Shown here one piece after another: positions 1-7,963 of a stretch of 33,498 nucleotides of DNA. Location of the stretch: assembly GCA_027365835.1 (NCBI GenBank), contig DAHXLU010000089.1:1-33498 (forward strand), written 5' to 3'. Position numbers and translations under genes: made by a program. The notes beneath the pieces were generated by a model, which had not been told where the DNA came from, made no database searches, and worked only from the letters and a program-made list of their open reading frames with translations. Origin of the DNA: JAJZMA01 sp021850405 (lineage in GTDB: Bacteria > Chloroflexota > Dormibacteria > Aeolococcales > Aeolococcaceae). Numbering within the stretch: the first letter of the stretch is position 1; every line of letters starts with the position of its first letter.

Positions 1-68
1 ATATCTGATACATCGGGATATGCTTCGTTCGGCAGCACCTCCCAGAACCGCTCGCGGCCCGTGCTCAT
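1..68 (-). CDS. possible 5' fragment of a gene running off the left edge
   Basis: Read leftward from an ATG at 68, the frame stays open to the edge for 22 codons, with a plausible start (MSTGRERFW...). A second in-frame ATG lies at 92. A -10-like GATAAT (complement of 91-96) sits just upstream and there is no clear Shine-Dalgarno sequence. It would be divergent from the prolyl oligopeptidase gene. Nothing can be said about its function, and it may be non-coding. Confidence 0.3.
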   Translation of the reverse strand, partial: MSTGRERFWEVLPNEAYPDVSD

Positions 69-232
69 GCCGACCAGACACAGTTTCCACATTATCAACA
101 GCGGACATTCAGGTTTGTCTCAAAAACGGGGTCAACTCCAGTTCAGCTTTGTCCGGCCCAGGTCCGCCGAGGAGTGCCATCCTTGCCGAGTGAGGGCTGC
201 GGTTGTCGCGCCCATGGTCCTGGAGGGGCACG

Positions 233-2329
233 GTGCGCTACCCATCCGCGAGGAGAGAAAGGCGATTCGACGTTATCCACGGCCATGTCGTGGCCGACCC
301 CTACCGGTGGCTCGAAGATCCCGATTCCAGCGAAACCAAGGCATGGCTGGCGAGCCAGGATCAGCTATTTGTACGCCAGATGAAGCACTATGCGCCGCGC
401 GAGAAGCTGCTGGCGAGACTCAATGAGCTTTACTCATGTGGCTACCGCAGCGCCCCCACGGTAAGGGGCAGCAACACGTTTTATACCCAGCGACTGGGAT
501 CAGAAGAGAGAGGCAAGCTCTGGGTCAGGGAAGCGGGCGGCAGTGAGCGGGTGCTTGTGGATCCGATCGCGCTTGCTCCTGACGGCACTGTTCAGCTGGA
601 CCAGTACCATCCCTCACCAGATGGCAGACTTCTCGCATACCAGCTGTCGTCTGGTGGCACAGAGGAGTCAGATCTTTATGTAATGGATGTCGCATCGGGC
701 AAGAACATTGAGGGACCGGTCGACCGGACCAGATACTGTAACCTAGCCTGGCTCCCCGATGGGAGCGGCTTCTACTACGGCAGGCGCCTGGCTCCGGGGG
801 CTGTCCCCGAGGGAGAAAGCCTCTTTCACCGTCGCATCTACTTCCATAACCTGGGTAGCGACTATGATCAGGATCCAGAGGTGTTTGGGGCCGGAAGGGA
901 TATGCGCGAGTACCATTACGTCTCTATCTCCCGGGACGGCAGATGGCTAACCGTGACTGCGTCTACCGGGTCGGCGCCACGAAATGACCTTTATATTTCC
1001 GATCTTGCTGGTGACAAGCTATTCAGGGCGATCCAGGAGGGGGTGGATGCCTCTACCTATGGCGAGGTTGGAGATGATGGACGCCTCATTCTTCATACGG
1101 ACCGGAATGCACCACGCGGCAGACTGGTTGTATGTGATCCGCTCGCGCCGCAACAGGAGAACTGGGTTGATCTGATCCCAGAGTCGAAGGACGCCGTCCT
1201 GGTGTCGTTCAGCTGCACACAGGATAGACTGGTTGCCACCTGGTCAAGGGATGCCGTCACTTCGATGTCAGTGCATGACCTTGCCAGTGGCAGACATGAC
1301 CACGACATCAGCCTTCCGGGAGCCGGGAAAGCGGTGGCCCGTAATTGTCGTCTGGACAGAACCGATGAGCTTGTTGTTGAGTACGAGGATTTCGTAACCC
1401 TTGGTGATGTGTACAGCTACAACGTAAAGAGCAGGAAGCTGGAGGTACTGGTGCCACAGCCAGGTGCACCTGCTGCCCACAAGATAAAAGTAGAGCAGGT
1501 GCATTACACCTCAAAGGACGGCACCGATATTCCAATGTTTGTCATCCACAAGGCTGGCCAGGTACTGGATGGCAAGCGCCCAACGATTCTTTACGGCTAT
1601 GGTGGTTTTAATATTGCCATGGAGCCTGGGAGAAATTCACAGGCCATCACCTGGGTAGAGCAGGGAGGGGTGTACGCAATCGCCAATCTTCGCGGTGGAA
1701 GCGAGAGGGGTGAAGACTGGCACCGTGCGGGGATGCGCGACAGGAAGCAGAACGTCTTTGATGATTTCATCGCCGGGGCAGAATGGCTGATACAGAACGG
1801 ATACACAGATAGCCAGCATCTGGGTATATCAGGGGGTAGCAATGGCGGGCTCCTGGTAGGTGCAGCGCTTACGCAGCGACCAGATCTTTTTTCTTCTGTC
1901 GTATGCGCAGTTCCATTGCTGGATATGGTCAGGTACGAAAAGTTCAGCATTGGCAGGACCTGGAACGATGAATATGGGTCGGCAGATGATCCATCCGAGT
2001 TTGAGTGGCTTCTCGGTTACTCACCGTACCATCATGTTGTACGGGGAGAGAGCTATCCTGCGGTGTTCTTTGCGAGCGGGAATGCGGATGCCCGCACCGA
2101 TCCGGCACATGCCCGCAAGATGACAGCGGCCCTGCAGTGGGCAACCAGTTCCAGGCGTCCGATTATCCTGCGCAGGGAGGACAAGGTAGGGCATCAGGGC
2201 GGGAAAGTGAGCCAGCACGCTGCTGCCTCGGCAGATGAGCTTGCCTTTATGGCAGGAGAGCTTGGTCTGGAGGTTGGCGTGCATCGCCGCAGGGAAGGGC
2301 AGAAGCTAACTGGGCGGGAGATTGCATAG
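233..2329 (+). CDS. prolyl oligopeptidase family serine peptidase (S9A)
   Basis: Predicted peptidase that cleaves short peptides after proline (prolyl oligopeptidase, S9A), 698 residues, the usual length for the family. The N-terminus carries the family signature ending DPYRWLEDP. A beta-propeller-like region follows and the last ~250 residues form the alpha/beta-hydrolase domain. The catalytic triad is visible: Ser536 in GGSNGG, Asp619 in GNADARTDP, and His654 in KVGHQGG. The frame is open from TTG 203, but I prefer GTG 233, because GGAGGGG (222-228) sits at ribosome-binding distance and the family homology begins there (RYPSARR). No signal peptide is seen, so it is probably cytoplasmic. It stands alone, followed by a 247-base gap. 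Family assignment is firm; the natural substrate is unknown. Confidence 0.95.
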   Translation: MRYPSARRERRFDVIHGHVVADPYRWLEDPDSSETKAWLASQDQLFVRQMKHYAPREKLLARLNELYSCGYRSAPTVRGSNTFYTQRLGSEERGKLWVREAGGSERVLVDPIALAPDGTVQLDQYHPSPDGRLLAYQLSSGGTEESDLYVMDVASGKNIEGPVDRTRYCNLAWLPDGSGFYYGRRLAPGAVPEGESLFHRRIYFHNLGSDYDQDPEVFGAGRDMREYHYVSISRDGRWLTVTASTGSAPRNDLYISDLAGDKLFRAIQEGVDASTYGEVGDDGRLILHTDRNAPRGRLVVCDPLAPQQENWVDLIPESKDAVLVSFSCTQDRLVATWSRDAVTSMSVHDLASGRHDHDISLPGAGKAVARNCRLDRTDELVVEYEDFVTLGDVYSYNVKSRKLEVLVPQPGAPAAHKIKVEQVHYTSKDGTDIPMFVIHKAGQVLDGKRPTILYGYGGFNIAMEPGRNSQAITWVEQGGVYAIANLRGGSERGEDWHRAGMRDRKQNVFDDFIAGAEWLIQNGYTDSQHLGISGGSNGGLLVGAALTQRPDLFSSVVCAVPLLDMVRYEKFSIGRTWNDEYGSADDPSEFEWLLGYSPYHHVVRGESYPAVFFASGNADARTDPAHARKMTAALQWATSSRRPIILRREDKVGHQGGKVSQHAAASADELAFMAGELGLEVGVHRRREGQKLTGREIA

Positions 2330-2576
2330 CGAGAGAGCCGGAGGCCCACCGGGCCGGCTGGTTCTGGACCCTGGGAGTACGCCGGCCTCCGCGCGGGACC
2401 GCACACTTCTGGCACAGCTGCAGCTGTTGTGGCAGGACGTTCCCTGTAGGTGGGTCAAGTCCCCCTGCGGTTTACACTGGTCAACGGTGCGTTGGGGGCC
2501 CAGGAGCAGGCGTGGGCAGGCCATGCATGGGAGGCGTGGTACCATCTCCACTCATGTGCGCAGGTGATCCAACCAC
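2330..2576. other. gene-free interval with an 8-bp inverted repeat
   Basis: No ORF here looks real. CGGAGGCC (2339-2346) is matched by GGCCTCCG (2384-2391), a perfect 8-bp inverted repeat enclosing 37 bases. It begins 10 bases after the peptidase stop and has no T-run, so it may be part of a transcript end. The rest of the interval shows nothing I recognise, apart from the AGGTGATC ribosome-binding sequence for the next gene near 2562. Confidence 0.3.
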
Positions 2577-3122
2577 TTGGGGCTGACGCCACCACCGGTT
2601 GCAGGGCCGGGACCTGCAGAGGCGCCCGGGAAACAGAATGACCTCGGCTGCCTGCTGGCAGCTGGCTGTTTCCTGTTGATGATGTTTACCGCGCTGGTGG
2701 GTAATGACGCCCTCAGCAATCCATATGGCGGCAGCACTTCGCCTGTCCAGCTTGTGGTCGCATTTATCGGCCTTATTGCTATCTGCGCCCTGGTACTTTC
2801 GGGCCGCGCCAGGGTACGGGCACCCGCATCGCTTCGGCCGCTTGTCGCATCTGGAGGGCTTGCGGGTACCGTGGGCTGCCTTATAGTGGTCGCACCGCTT
2901 GCTTTTGCTGCTGTTGCGTCTGCGGTTGGGCTAAATCTGGATGTGGTCACCTGGAGCCTGGTTGGGATAACGTGGATCGCATGTCTTGCCACCATTGTGC
3001 TTTCCCTGCTAACTACTGACTGGGGCGTACAGCGGCAATGGCTTCAGCTGTTTTTCATAGTAGTCGGCTGTCTTGTCTCGGCTGCCCTGGCATTTGCGGT
3101 GTCAACCCCACTGCTGGGCTGA
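2577..3122 (+). CDS. five-helix membrane protein, function unknown
   Basis: Unrecognised 181-residue protein. About 20 polar and proline-rich residues are followed by five hydrophobic segments at roughly 22-42, 54-76, 88-117, 122-145 and 154-179, with short loops, so it should be an integral membrane protein. A small charged loop (SGRARVRAP) sits between helices 2 and 3. The TTG start is chosen because AGGTGATC (about 2562-2569) lies 7-9 bases upstream and complements the 16S 3' end, while an upstream in-frame ATG is closed by a TGA at 2565. It is monocistronic and convergent with folE. Composition matches the neighbours, with no sign of transfer. I see no motif that would suggest a transporter or an enzyme. 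Confidence 0.7.
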   Translation: MGLTPPPVAGPGPAEAPGKQNDLGCLLAAGCFLLMMFTALVGNDALSNPYGGSTSPVQLVVAFIGLIAICALVLSGRARVRAPASLRPLVASGGLAGTVGCLIVVAPLAFAAVASAVGLNLDVVTWSLVGITWIACLATIVLSLLTTDWGVQRQWLQLFFIVVGCLVSAALAFAVSTPLLG

Positions 3123-3159
3123 AATGTCCATCAAATCCGTCGACGGTGGGCAAGGCGGC

Positions 3160-3172
3160 CCCCGTTCCGGGG
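3160..3172. terminator. short GC hairpin between convergent genes
   Basis: CCCCG-TTC-CGGGG is a perfect 5-bp stem with a 3-base loop, midway between the convergent ends of the membrane-protein gene and folE. There is no T-run on either side, so it is only a candidate bidirectional transcript end. Confidence 0.3.
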
Positions 3173-3203
3173 AGGCTTCGTTCCTGCTGTAGGATGGGTT
3201 GGG

Positions 3204-3857
3204 TTAGCCCTGGGGGAGCGTATGCCCAATCCCGCACAGGGAGAGAAACTCGGATCGCATGTCAGGGTCAGACGCATAGTACCCTTTCCAGACAGTTGTA
3301 TTTGTTCCGGTATGCGTTTCATGGACGCCCTGGATCCGTGTGCACAGATGGTTGGCGGATACAAGGACGCCTACGGAGTTACTCCCTGTAGCCCGGATGA
3401 TACTATCCGCTATCTCCTCCGTCAGACGTTCCTGGAGGGTAAACCTTCTGCTGAACAGCCGCACAACACGGGTCATTTTGGATATTCCAATCACTCTTCC
3501 GGCTGGAAGGTAGCCGATGTGCACATTGCCAAAAAAGGGAAGCGCATGGTGCTCGCAGATGGCGCTGAAGGCAATGGGTCCCTCGACCACCTGCGAGAAA
3601 CTTTTTTCCCCTTCCGCCACCTGCTCCAGAGGAAATGATGTTGTCAGCTTCGGGTCACCGTCGTAGCCAGCTGTTGCCGAGATAAGCGCAGCCAGATAGC
3701 GCCGGTGTGTGTCCTGGGCTCCGGGTGCATCCTGGTCGAGTCCCAGCCGAGCAAGGATAAGGCTTAGATATGCTTCAAAGTCAGCCTTTTCCTGGTCACT
3801 TAGCGGTTTTCGAAGTGCGTCTGCAGATGAGCGCCTGGCCCCTTCTCCTCTTGCCAT
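3204..3857 (-). CDS. folE: GTP cyclohydrolase I
   Basis: Converts GTP to 7,8-dihydroneopterin triphosphate, the first step of folate and tetrahydropterin synthesis; cytoplasmic, normally a homodecamer. The protein is 217 residues, typical for the family. The zinc site is intact: Cys101 and His104 in CEHH, and Cys172 in NHLCT. The core signature GISKMTRVVRLFSRR is present. The frame is open 52 codons further upstream, but that stretch lies inside the preceding gene. ATG 3857 forms a TGATG junction with the upstream femAB stop, and AAGGAG lies about 11 bases upstream. This implies co-transcription and translational coupling with the two femAB-like genes, an unusual operon partner. Product assignment is firm. 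Confidence 0.96.
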   Translation of the reverse strand: MARGEGARRSSADALRKPLSDQEKADFEAYLSLILARLGLDQDAPGAQDTHRRYLAALISATAGYDGDPKLTTSFPLEQVAEGEKSFSQVVEGPIAFSAICEHHALPFFGNVHIGYLPAGRVIGISKMTRVVRLFSRRFTLQERLTEEIADSIIRATGSNSVGVLVSANHLCTRIQGVHETHTGTNTTVWKGYYASDPDMRSEFLSLCGIGHTLPQG

Positions 3858-4888
3858 CAGTAGACTGGCTCCTTGCTCCTGCGCATGGAAAGGCGCGAGT
3901 AGGTTCGCTCTCCGAGCGTTGTCCAGCCCCGGTAGGCGGTCATTGATAGCGGAAAGTCCAGCGTTCCAATGTACTGCGTAATATCGGCGCAAAACCCGGA
4001 CTTGAAGCGCCATAGCCCATAGAGCGGATGCTCTTCTGACAGCAGATGAGCTGGTGGGACCGCAACGAGATCATAACTCTGGATTTCATGCGCCTGGAGC
4101 CACCGCATAATCTCCCACTGGAGCGCGTAAGGCGCCATAAGCTCTTTGTGTCTTGTGACTGAGCCGCCATCCTTGTACCAGGCCCTGGACCCGAGGAAGG
4201 TCACAAATGCGCCTGCCAGCACCTCGCTATCTTTTACAGCAAAAAACAGCTGCCCGTTGCCGCTCTGGCTTTGCATTCTCCAGTAGTCGGAAAAATATGA
4301 TTCCTCCCGCAGGACAAAGCTGTTGCGGGAGCGGGTTGCCTTCATGAGTCGGTACATGATGTGCAGGTTTTCAGTTGAGGCCCCGACTGGCAGTACCCGA
4401 ATCCCCTTTTTCTGTGCCAGCCGTATGTTGTACCTGGTTTTGGGCTTGAACGATGATAACAACGCCTCTTCTGTCAGTCCCAGCGGAACTACCACAGTAG
4501 AGCGATTTATCTGGATATCTATTGGCGCCCTTCTGTACTGGACCCCGGGTGGCAAGCCATCCTGGTCTGGCAGTTCTGGTTCGGTGCGTATCAGAAACGG
4601 TCGTCTTCCAGGTGGCAGTTCAAGGGCGAGCTGGGAGAGCTGGGCATGGCTTGAAACACCAGGACCCTTGGGTATGTACCACATCTCACCAAATGCGGGA
4701 AAGTGGCGGCGCAGAGCCATGACAGCAACCTCTTTTCCACGCAGTTGCGCAATGAGGTAGAGCGGCTGCCAGTTGTGCTTGCGCTTGAATTCACCCCAGC
4801 TATGGCTTTGAAGGATATGGCCACCATCCGGGTTGGCGGCGATCAGCCTGTCCCAGGAGCCAAGTTCGGCAGGGGTTGCATATCTCAT
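3857..4888 (-). CDS. FemAB/FemX-like peptidyltransferase (second of a pair)
   Basis: Member of the FemAB/FmhB family (double GNAT fold), which transfers amino acids from aminoacyl-tRNA to the peptide stem of lipid II or peptidoglycan at the cytoplasmic membrane. At 343 residues it has the usual elements: an N-terminal ILQSHSWGEFK motif, a central FKPKTRYNIRLAQKKG segment, and a C-terminal WYKDGG...APYALQWEIM region followed by a glycine/tryptophan-rich end. ATG 4888 overlaps the stop of the upstream paralogue by four bases (ATGA), and its own stop overlaps the folE start (TGATG). The coding frame extends 21 codons upstream but only inside the neighbouring gene. Which amino acid is transferred cannot be read from sequence. 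Some homologues in non-Firmicutes modify other acceptors. Confidence 0.88.
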   Translation of the reverse strand: MRYATPAELGSWDRLIAANPDGGHILQSHSWGEFKRKHNWQPLYLIAQLRGKEVAVMALRRHFPAFGEMWYIPKGPGVSSHAQLSQLALELPPGRRPFLIRTEPELPDQDGLPPGVQYRRAPIDIQINRSTVVVPLGLTEEALLSSFKPKTRYNIRLAQKKGIRVLPVGASTENLHIMYRLMKATRSRNSFVLREESYFSDYWRMQSQSGNGQLFFAVKDSEVLAGAFVTFLGSRAWYKDGGSVTRHKELMAPYALQWEIMRWLQAHEIQSYDLVAVPPAHLLSEEHPLYGLWRFKSGFCADITQYIGTLDFPLSMTAYRGWTTLGERTYSRLSMRRSKEPVY

Positions 4889-5868
4889 GGTCTTAGCTTT
4901 TGCATCGTTCGGTATACAGTATGGCGCAGCTTCCGTATGGGTAGATCCCACCCATGCCCACGTTCCACGACACGTCCTCCAAAGGCAAGCTTGAACTGGG
5001 TGAAGCCTGCCCAGGGGTGTGCCGGGTTGGCCCCCGGTGGTGCTATTCCATAAAGGTCAAAGCTGTGGCTGCCATTTTCCTGGGCATCCAGTATCATCTG
5101 CCAGCAGACAGGAGCCGCCGGCGCCAGACTGCGGGGCTGCTCCGGATCTGCAGCCGCGTGGGCATAATAGCGGACTCCTGCCCAGTCGAGGCAGATGGCC
5201 GCGGCGACAGGGGTGCCCTCGTGCTCAGCCAGGTAGATGGTGGCTATTCCTGCAGGGCCAAGCGTCCGTATTAGGGTCTCGTAATATCGTTGTTCATGGC
5301 CGTGGAAGCGGCCCTTTTTGCTGGCCCGTTCCAGGAAGGAAAGAAAGAGTGCCAGGTCCTCTGTGCTCGTGCTGTGGCGTATGGTGAGTCCGCGGCGCTG
5401 CGCTCCGTTTATGCTGCTACGATGCCCTTTGGTGAAGGAGTGTTTTAGCTCCTCTGCAGGTCTGGCAAGGTCCAGAACAGTTGTCCACTGTGGCTGGCCG
5501 TCGAAGGAAGGGATTGCACCCATATCCTTCATTTTCGCGTCCAGGCCAGTACCAGGCTCCAGCCTTACAAAATCCTGGACCCGGTCTTTGCCTTCCTGCA
5601 GGAGACTTTGCAGCGACTCCCTTAGAGGCCCGTTTGCGCCAGGGTTCTTAAGGACTGGGCCATAGGGGCAGTAGAGGTAGCGTACGCCCCGTCCGGTTTC
5701 CTCATACGCCGACCACATCCAGTCCTCTCCCTGACAAGCAGTTACTGGGTACCCAAGGGCCTCGCGAAAGGCTCGCCAGGGAGCACTTTGAAGTATGTGG
5801 CCATGCCACGCAGCAAGCTGTAGGTCCCAGGCAGCTGGTGCTGGTAGCGCGATGCTGTTTCCTGCCAT
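4885..5868 (-). CDS. FemAB/FemX-like peptidyltransferase (first of a pair)
   Basis: Paralogue of the next gene, about 327 residues, with the same architecture: an early ILQSAPWRAFREALGYP motif, an ELKHSFTKGHRSSINGAQRRG segment corresponding to the KPKTRYNIR region, and a C-terminal YAHAAAD...WQMILDAQENG region. It probably transfers amino acids during cell-wall bridge synthesis, by family analogy. The start is uncertain. ATG 5868 puts the family homology near the N-terminus, ATG 5931 adds 21 residues, and the frame stays open to 6180 through a region lacking family similarity. None has a good ribosome-binding site. It is the first gene of the femAB-femAB-folE operon, divergent from the HU-type gene. 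Tandem FemAB copies are usual where two different or successive residues are added. Confidence 0.87.
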   Translation of the reverse strand: MAGNSIALPAPAAWDLQLAAWHGHILQSAPWRAFREALGYPVTACQGEDWMWSAYEETGRGVRYLYCPYGPVLKNPGANGPLRESLQSLLQEGKDRVQDFVRLEPGTGLDAKMKDMGAIPSFDGQPQWTTVLDLARPAEELKHSFTKGHRSSINGAQRRGLTIRHSTSTEDLALFLSFLERASKKGRFHGHEQRYYETLIRTLGPAGIATIYLAEHEGTPVAAAICLDWAGVRYYAHAAADPEQPRSLAPAAPVCWQMILDAQENGSHSFDLYGIAPPGANPAHPWAGFTQFKLAFGGRVVERGHGWDLPIRKLRHTVYRTMQKLRP

Positions 5869-6127
5869 GGCATTTACGGTAGCAAATGGCGGGCATTGCC
5901 GCTTCCTGCAGGGAGACTTTGCATCTCGCATGGCAGTAAAAAGCTTTTTTGGGGCGGGAGGGGTCCTGCCTGCATCCCCGCGGGGGTCTGTGCCAGTCCC
6001 CGGGGCGGCTCCCCAGCGGACACAGAAAGGAGAGAGAAGCGTGGCAATGATCAGGTAGGCCCCTGGTTCAGAAAGAGCAGGTACTGGCCGTTTGACAGGG
6101 ATGGGATGAGGGAATCTGGTTGGGTAG
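5869..6127. other. upstream region between divergent operons
   Basis: This stretch lies between the likely start of the first femAB-like gene and the HU promoter. The leftward reading frame stays open through it, but the translated product is proline- and cysteine-rich and unlike the family N-terminus, so I treat it as non-coding leader. It must hold the leftward femAB promoter, which I could not identify convincingly. Confidence 0.4.
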
Positions 6128-6157
6128 TTGAGAATGCGTATCGAAACAACGTACAAT
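6128..6157 (+). promoter_or_regulatory. sigma70-type promoter of the HU-type gene
   Basis: TTGAGA (6128-6133) and TACAAT (6152-6157) are separated by 18 bases. Transcription should start near 6164, giving a leader of about 30 bases that contains the AAGGAG ribosome-binding site. This is the best canonical promoter in the window. Confidence 0.7.
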
Positions 6158-6194
6158 CGCAGCTGAAATCCATTTAGCAATAAGGAGATTTGCT

Positions 6195-6527
6195 ATGCCA
6201 ATAACACGGGAAGATCTTGCTGAGGAGCTTAGGGAGTATCTGCGGGACGAGGATGGAACCGCTCCGAGCGCTGTCGCTGCCCGCGATGAGGTGCGCTGGT
6301 TCTTTGACACCATTGCAGCATCTCTCGCTGCAGGCGAGGAGGTCAGCATCCATGGGTTTGGTTCGTTCAAGCTCGCAGATCGTGCAGCACGCATGGGACG
6401 CAACCCACGCACTGGTGAGGCGGTGAAGGTGCCAGCCCGTCGCGTAGTCCGGTTCGCTCCAAGCAGCTCGCTTTCAGCATCCCTGAAGGGCAGCAAGCCA
6501 AAGGCCAAGGCCAAGGCTCGCAGGTAG
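6195..6527 (+). CDS. HU/IHF-family DNA-binding protein with basic tail
   Basis: Nucleoid-associated protein of the HU family, which bends and compacts DNA as a dimer. It has 110 residues against about 90 for standard HU. The signature GFGSFKLADRAARMGRNP is followed by a TGEAVKVPARRVVRFAPS region, which gives the beta-arm and core. The C-terminus adds a short lysine/alanine repeat ending KAKAKARR, a small version of the basic tails known from actinobacterial HU proteins. AAGGAG lies 7-8 bases before the ATG, and a clear promoter precedes it. The N-terminal half has a longer acidic helix-turn (REYLRDEDGTAPS) than typical HU. It is monocistronic and convergent with the CDF exporter gene. Confidence 0.93.
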   Translation: MPITREDLAEELREYLRDEDGTAPSAVAARDEVRWFFDTIAASLAAGEEVSIHGFGSFKLADRAARMGRNPRTGEAVKVPARRVVRFAPSSSLSASLKGSKPKAKAKARR

Positions 6528-6554
6528 TTTCCAGCCCTGCAGGGACAGGGGGGC

Positions 6555-7910
6555 TTAATGCCCGGGCGGTGGCGCACTGGAGCCACTGCCCGGGTGCCAC
6601 CCTGTATGGTGCGCCGTTTCGGTGTGCGCAGTCAGGATTCCGCCGGGATCAACGTGGATCAGCACCTCGCGGAGTTGTGTGATCTCGTGAAACAGTTCAT
6701 GGCGGATCGCTTCGGCTATGGCATGGCCCTGGGCGACCGTTGCCGTTGCGTCAACCTCTATGGTGAGGTCTGCCAGTAGCTGCCGGCCGGTCCACCGTGC
6801 ATGTACTCCGGTTATTTTCTGTAGCCCTTCATGACGACCGGCAATTTCTGTGATCAGCTGCTCCATCACGTAGTCGGCCTCATCCATGAGTCTTCCGGTC
6901 ACATGACCGGCCGTCTCCCAGCCTACATACAGGATGAGCCCAGTGAGGGCAAGGCCCGCCAGGGGGTCCAGGAGGTGGAATCCCAGCCAGGAGCCAGTGA
7001 CGCCCACAGCAGCCCCCAGGGAGACCGCTCCATCCAGCCGCGAATGCTTTCCATCAGCTGCCAGGGAAGTGCTGTGGGCCCTTGCTGCCGCCCGCAGTTT
7101 GTACTGCCCCACTGCTTCATTCCCCACCACTCCGATTAGGGCTGCAGCAAGGGCCAAAAGGGGAGTGCTAAGAGGTTGTGGATGCAGGAGATGGGTGACT
7201 GAATCGAACCCAGCCAGCACTGCACTGGCGAGAATCAGCCCCAGGACCAGGAGGCCCGCCAGGTCTTCGACCCTGTGGTAACCATAGGGGAAGCGCCGGG
7301 TTGCGTGGCGGCGACTTAGGAGGAATGCTGCTGCGAGCGCAATTGTGGTTGAGACATCTGCCAGGTTATGGAAGCTGTCAGAGAGTACAGCACTGCTGCC
7401 GGTCGCCAGCCCAGCAAACAGTTCCAGTGCGGCTACCAGGCCCAGTACCCCTGAGCTGACAAGGGCGACGCGTAGCGGCTCGTCACCAAGGCTTCCATGG
7501 TGATGACCATGCGATGCGGCAGAGTGGTCATGGTGCTCGTCATCCCTGGATTCGTTGTGGGCTGTTTCCCCATGCCCGTGCCCGTGCTCATGCTCATGCT
7601 CATGCTCTGGGCGCCCCTCATGATGGTCATGTCTGCTGCTGGCAGATGTGGGATGCGGGTGCGGGTGCGGCTCCTGGCTGATGGGATCGCTGTCTTGCGC
7701 TCTTGTGCCATGTGCCATGGTCCTGTCTGCCTCTGCGCTCCACGGTACTTCTGGGCCCTTGTGCCGCTCCCCAGGGGAATGGCTCAACTGGGGGGCACTG
7801 TGATGGTGCTGCCATGTGCTGGCTTCAGATGGCCCTTGGGTACCAGGCGATCCAGCCTCAGCTGCCATGGGTGTAGCTGTCTTTTTGCGGAACGGGAAAG
7901 AAAGTTGCAC
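6555..7910 (-). CDS. CDF-family metal cation efflux protein with His-rich N-terminus
   Basis: Cation diffusion facilitator (CzcD/ZnT class), predicted to export zinc or a similar divalent metal from the cytoplasm in exchange for protons. After about 140 soluble residues come six transmembrane helices and a cytoplasmic domain. The transport-site pairs are His181/Asp185 in DSFHNLAD (helix 2) and His289/Asp293 in KHSRLD (helix 5), a pattern typical of zinc transporters. The N-terminal region contains dense histidine clusters, including an HEHEHEHEHGHGHG run (about 103-114), likely for metal sensing or buffering. I give the GTG at 7910; ATG 7868 (14 codons later) is equally possible, and neither has a clear ribosome-binding site. 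It is divergent from the carboxypeptidase gene by about 50 bases. No metal-responsive regulator is in the window. Confidence 0.93.
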   Translation of the reverse strand: MQLSFPFRKKTATPMAAEAGSPGTQGPSEASTWQHHHSAPQLSHSPGERHKGPEVPWSAEADRTMAHGTRAQDSDPISQEPHPHPHPTSASSRHDHHEGRPEHEHEHEHGHGHGETAHNESRDDEHHDHSAASHGHHHGSLGDEPLRVALVSSGVLGLVAALELFAGLATGSSAVLSDSFHNLADVSTTIALAAAFLLSRRHATRRFPYGYHRVEDLAGLLVLGLILASAVLAGFDSVTHLLHPQPLSTPLLALAAALIGVVGNEAVGQYKLRAAARAHSTSLAADGKHSRLDGAVSLGAAVGVTGSWLGFHLLDPLAGLALTGLILYVGWETAGHVTGRLMDEADYVMEQLITEIAGRHEGLQKITGVHARWTGRQLLADLTIEVDATATVAQGHAIAEAIRHELFHEITQLREVLIHVDPGGILTAHTETAHHTGWHPGSGSSAPPPGH

Positions 7911-7963
7911 TGTGTATGGGTATGGTACGCTCCCCCTGCCTGTAGGACTACCATGTGTCCGGA

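Noticed and set aside
5869..6180. N-terminal extension of the first FemAB-like protein
   Set aside because: The added ~100 residues have no family similarity, are Pro/Cys/Arg-rich and run into the HU promoter region.
7195..7215. A T-arm-like sequence (reverse strand GGTTCGATTC) suggesting a tRNA
   Set aside because: It lies inside the CDF exporter coding region and no acceptor or anticodon stems can be built around it.
7560..7600. Tandem short repeat (CATGCT/CATGCC) as a possible CRISPR or VNTR
   Set aside because: It is the coding sequence of the His/Glu/Gly run in the CDF exporter, with no spacers.
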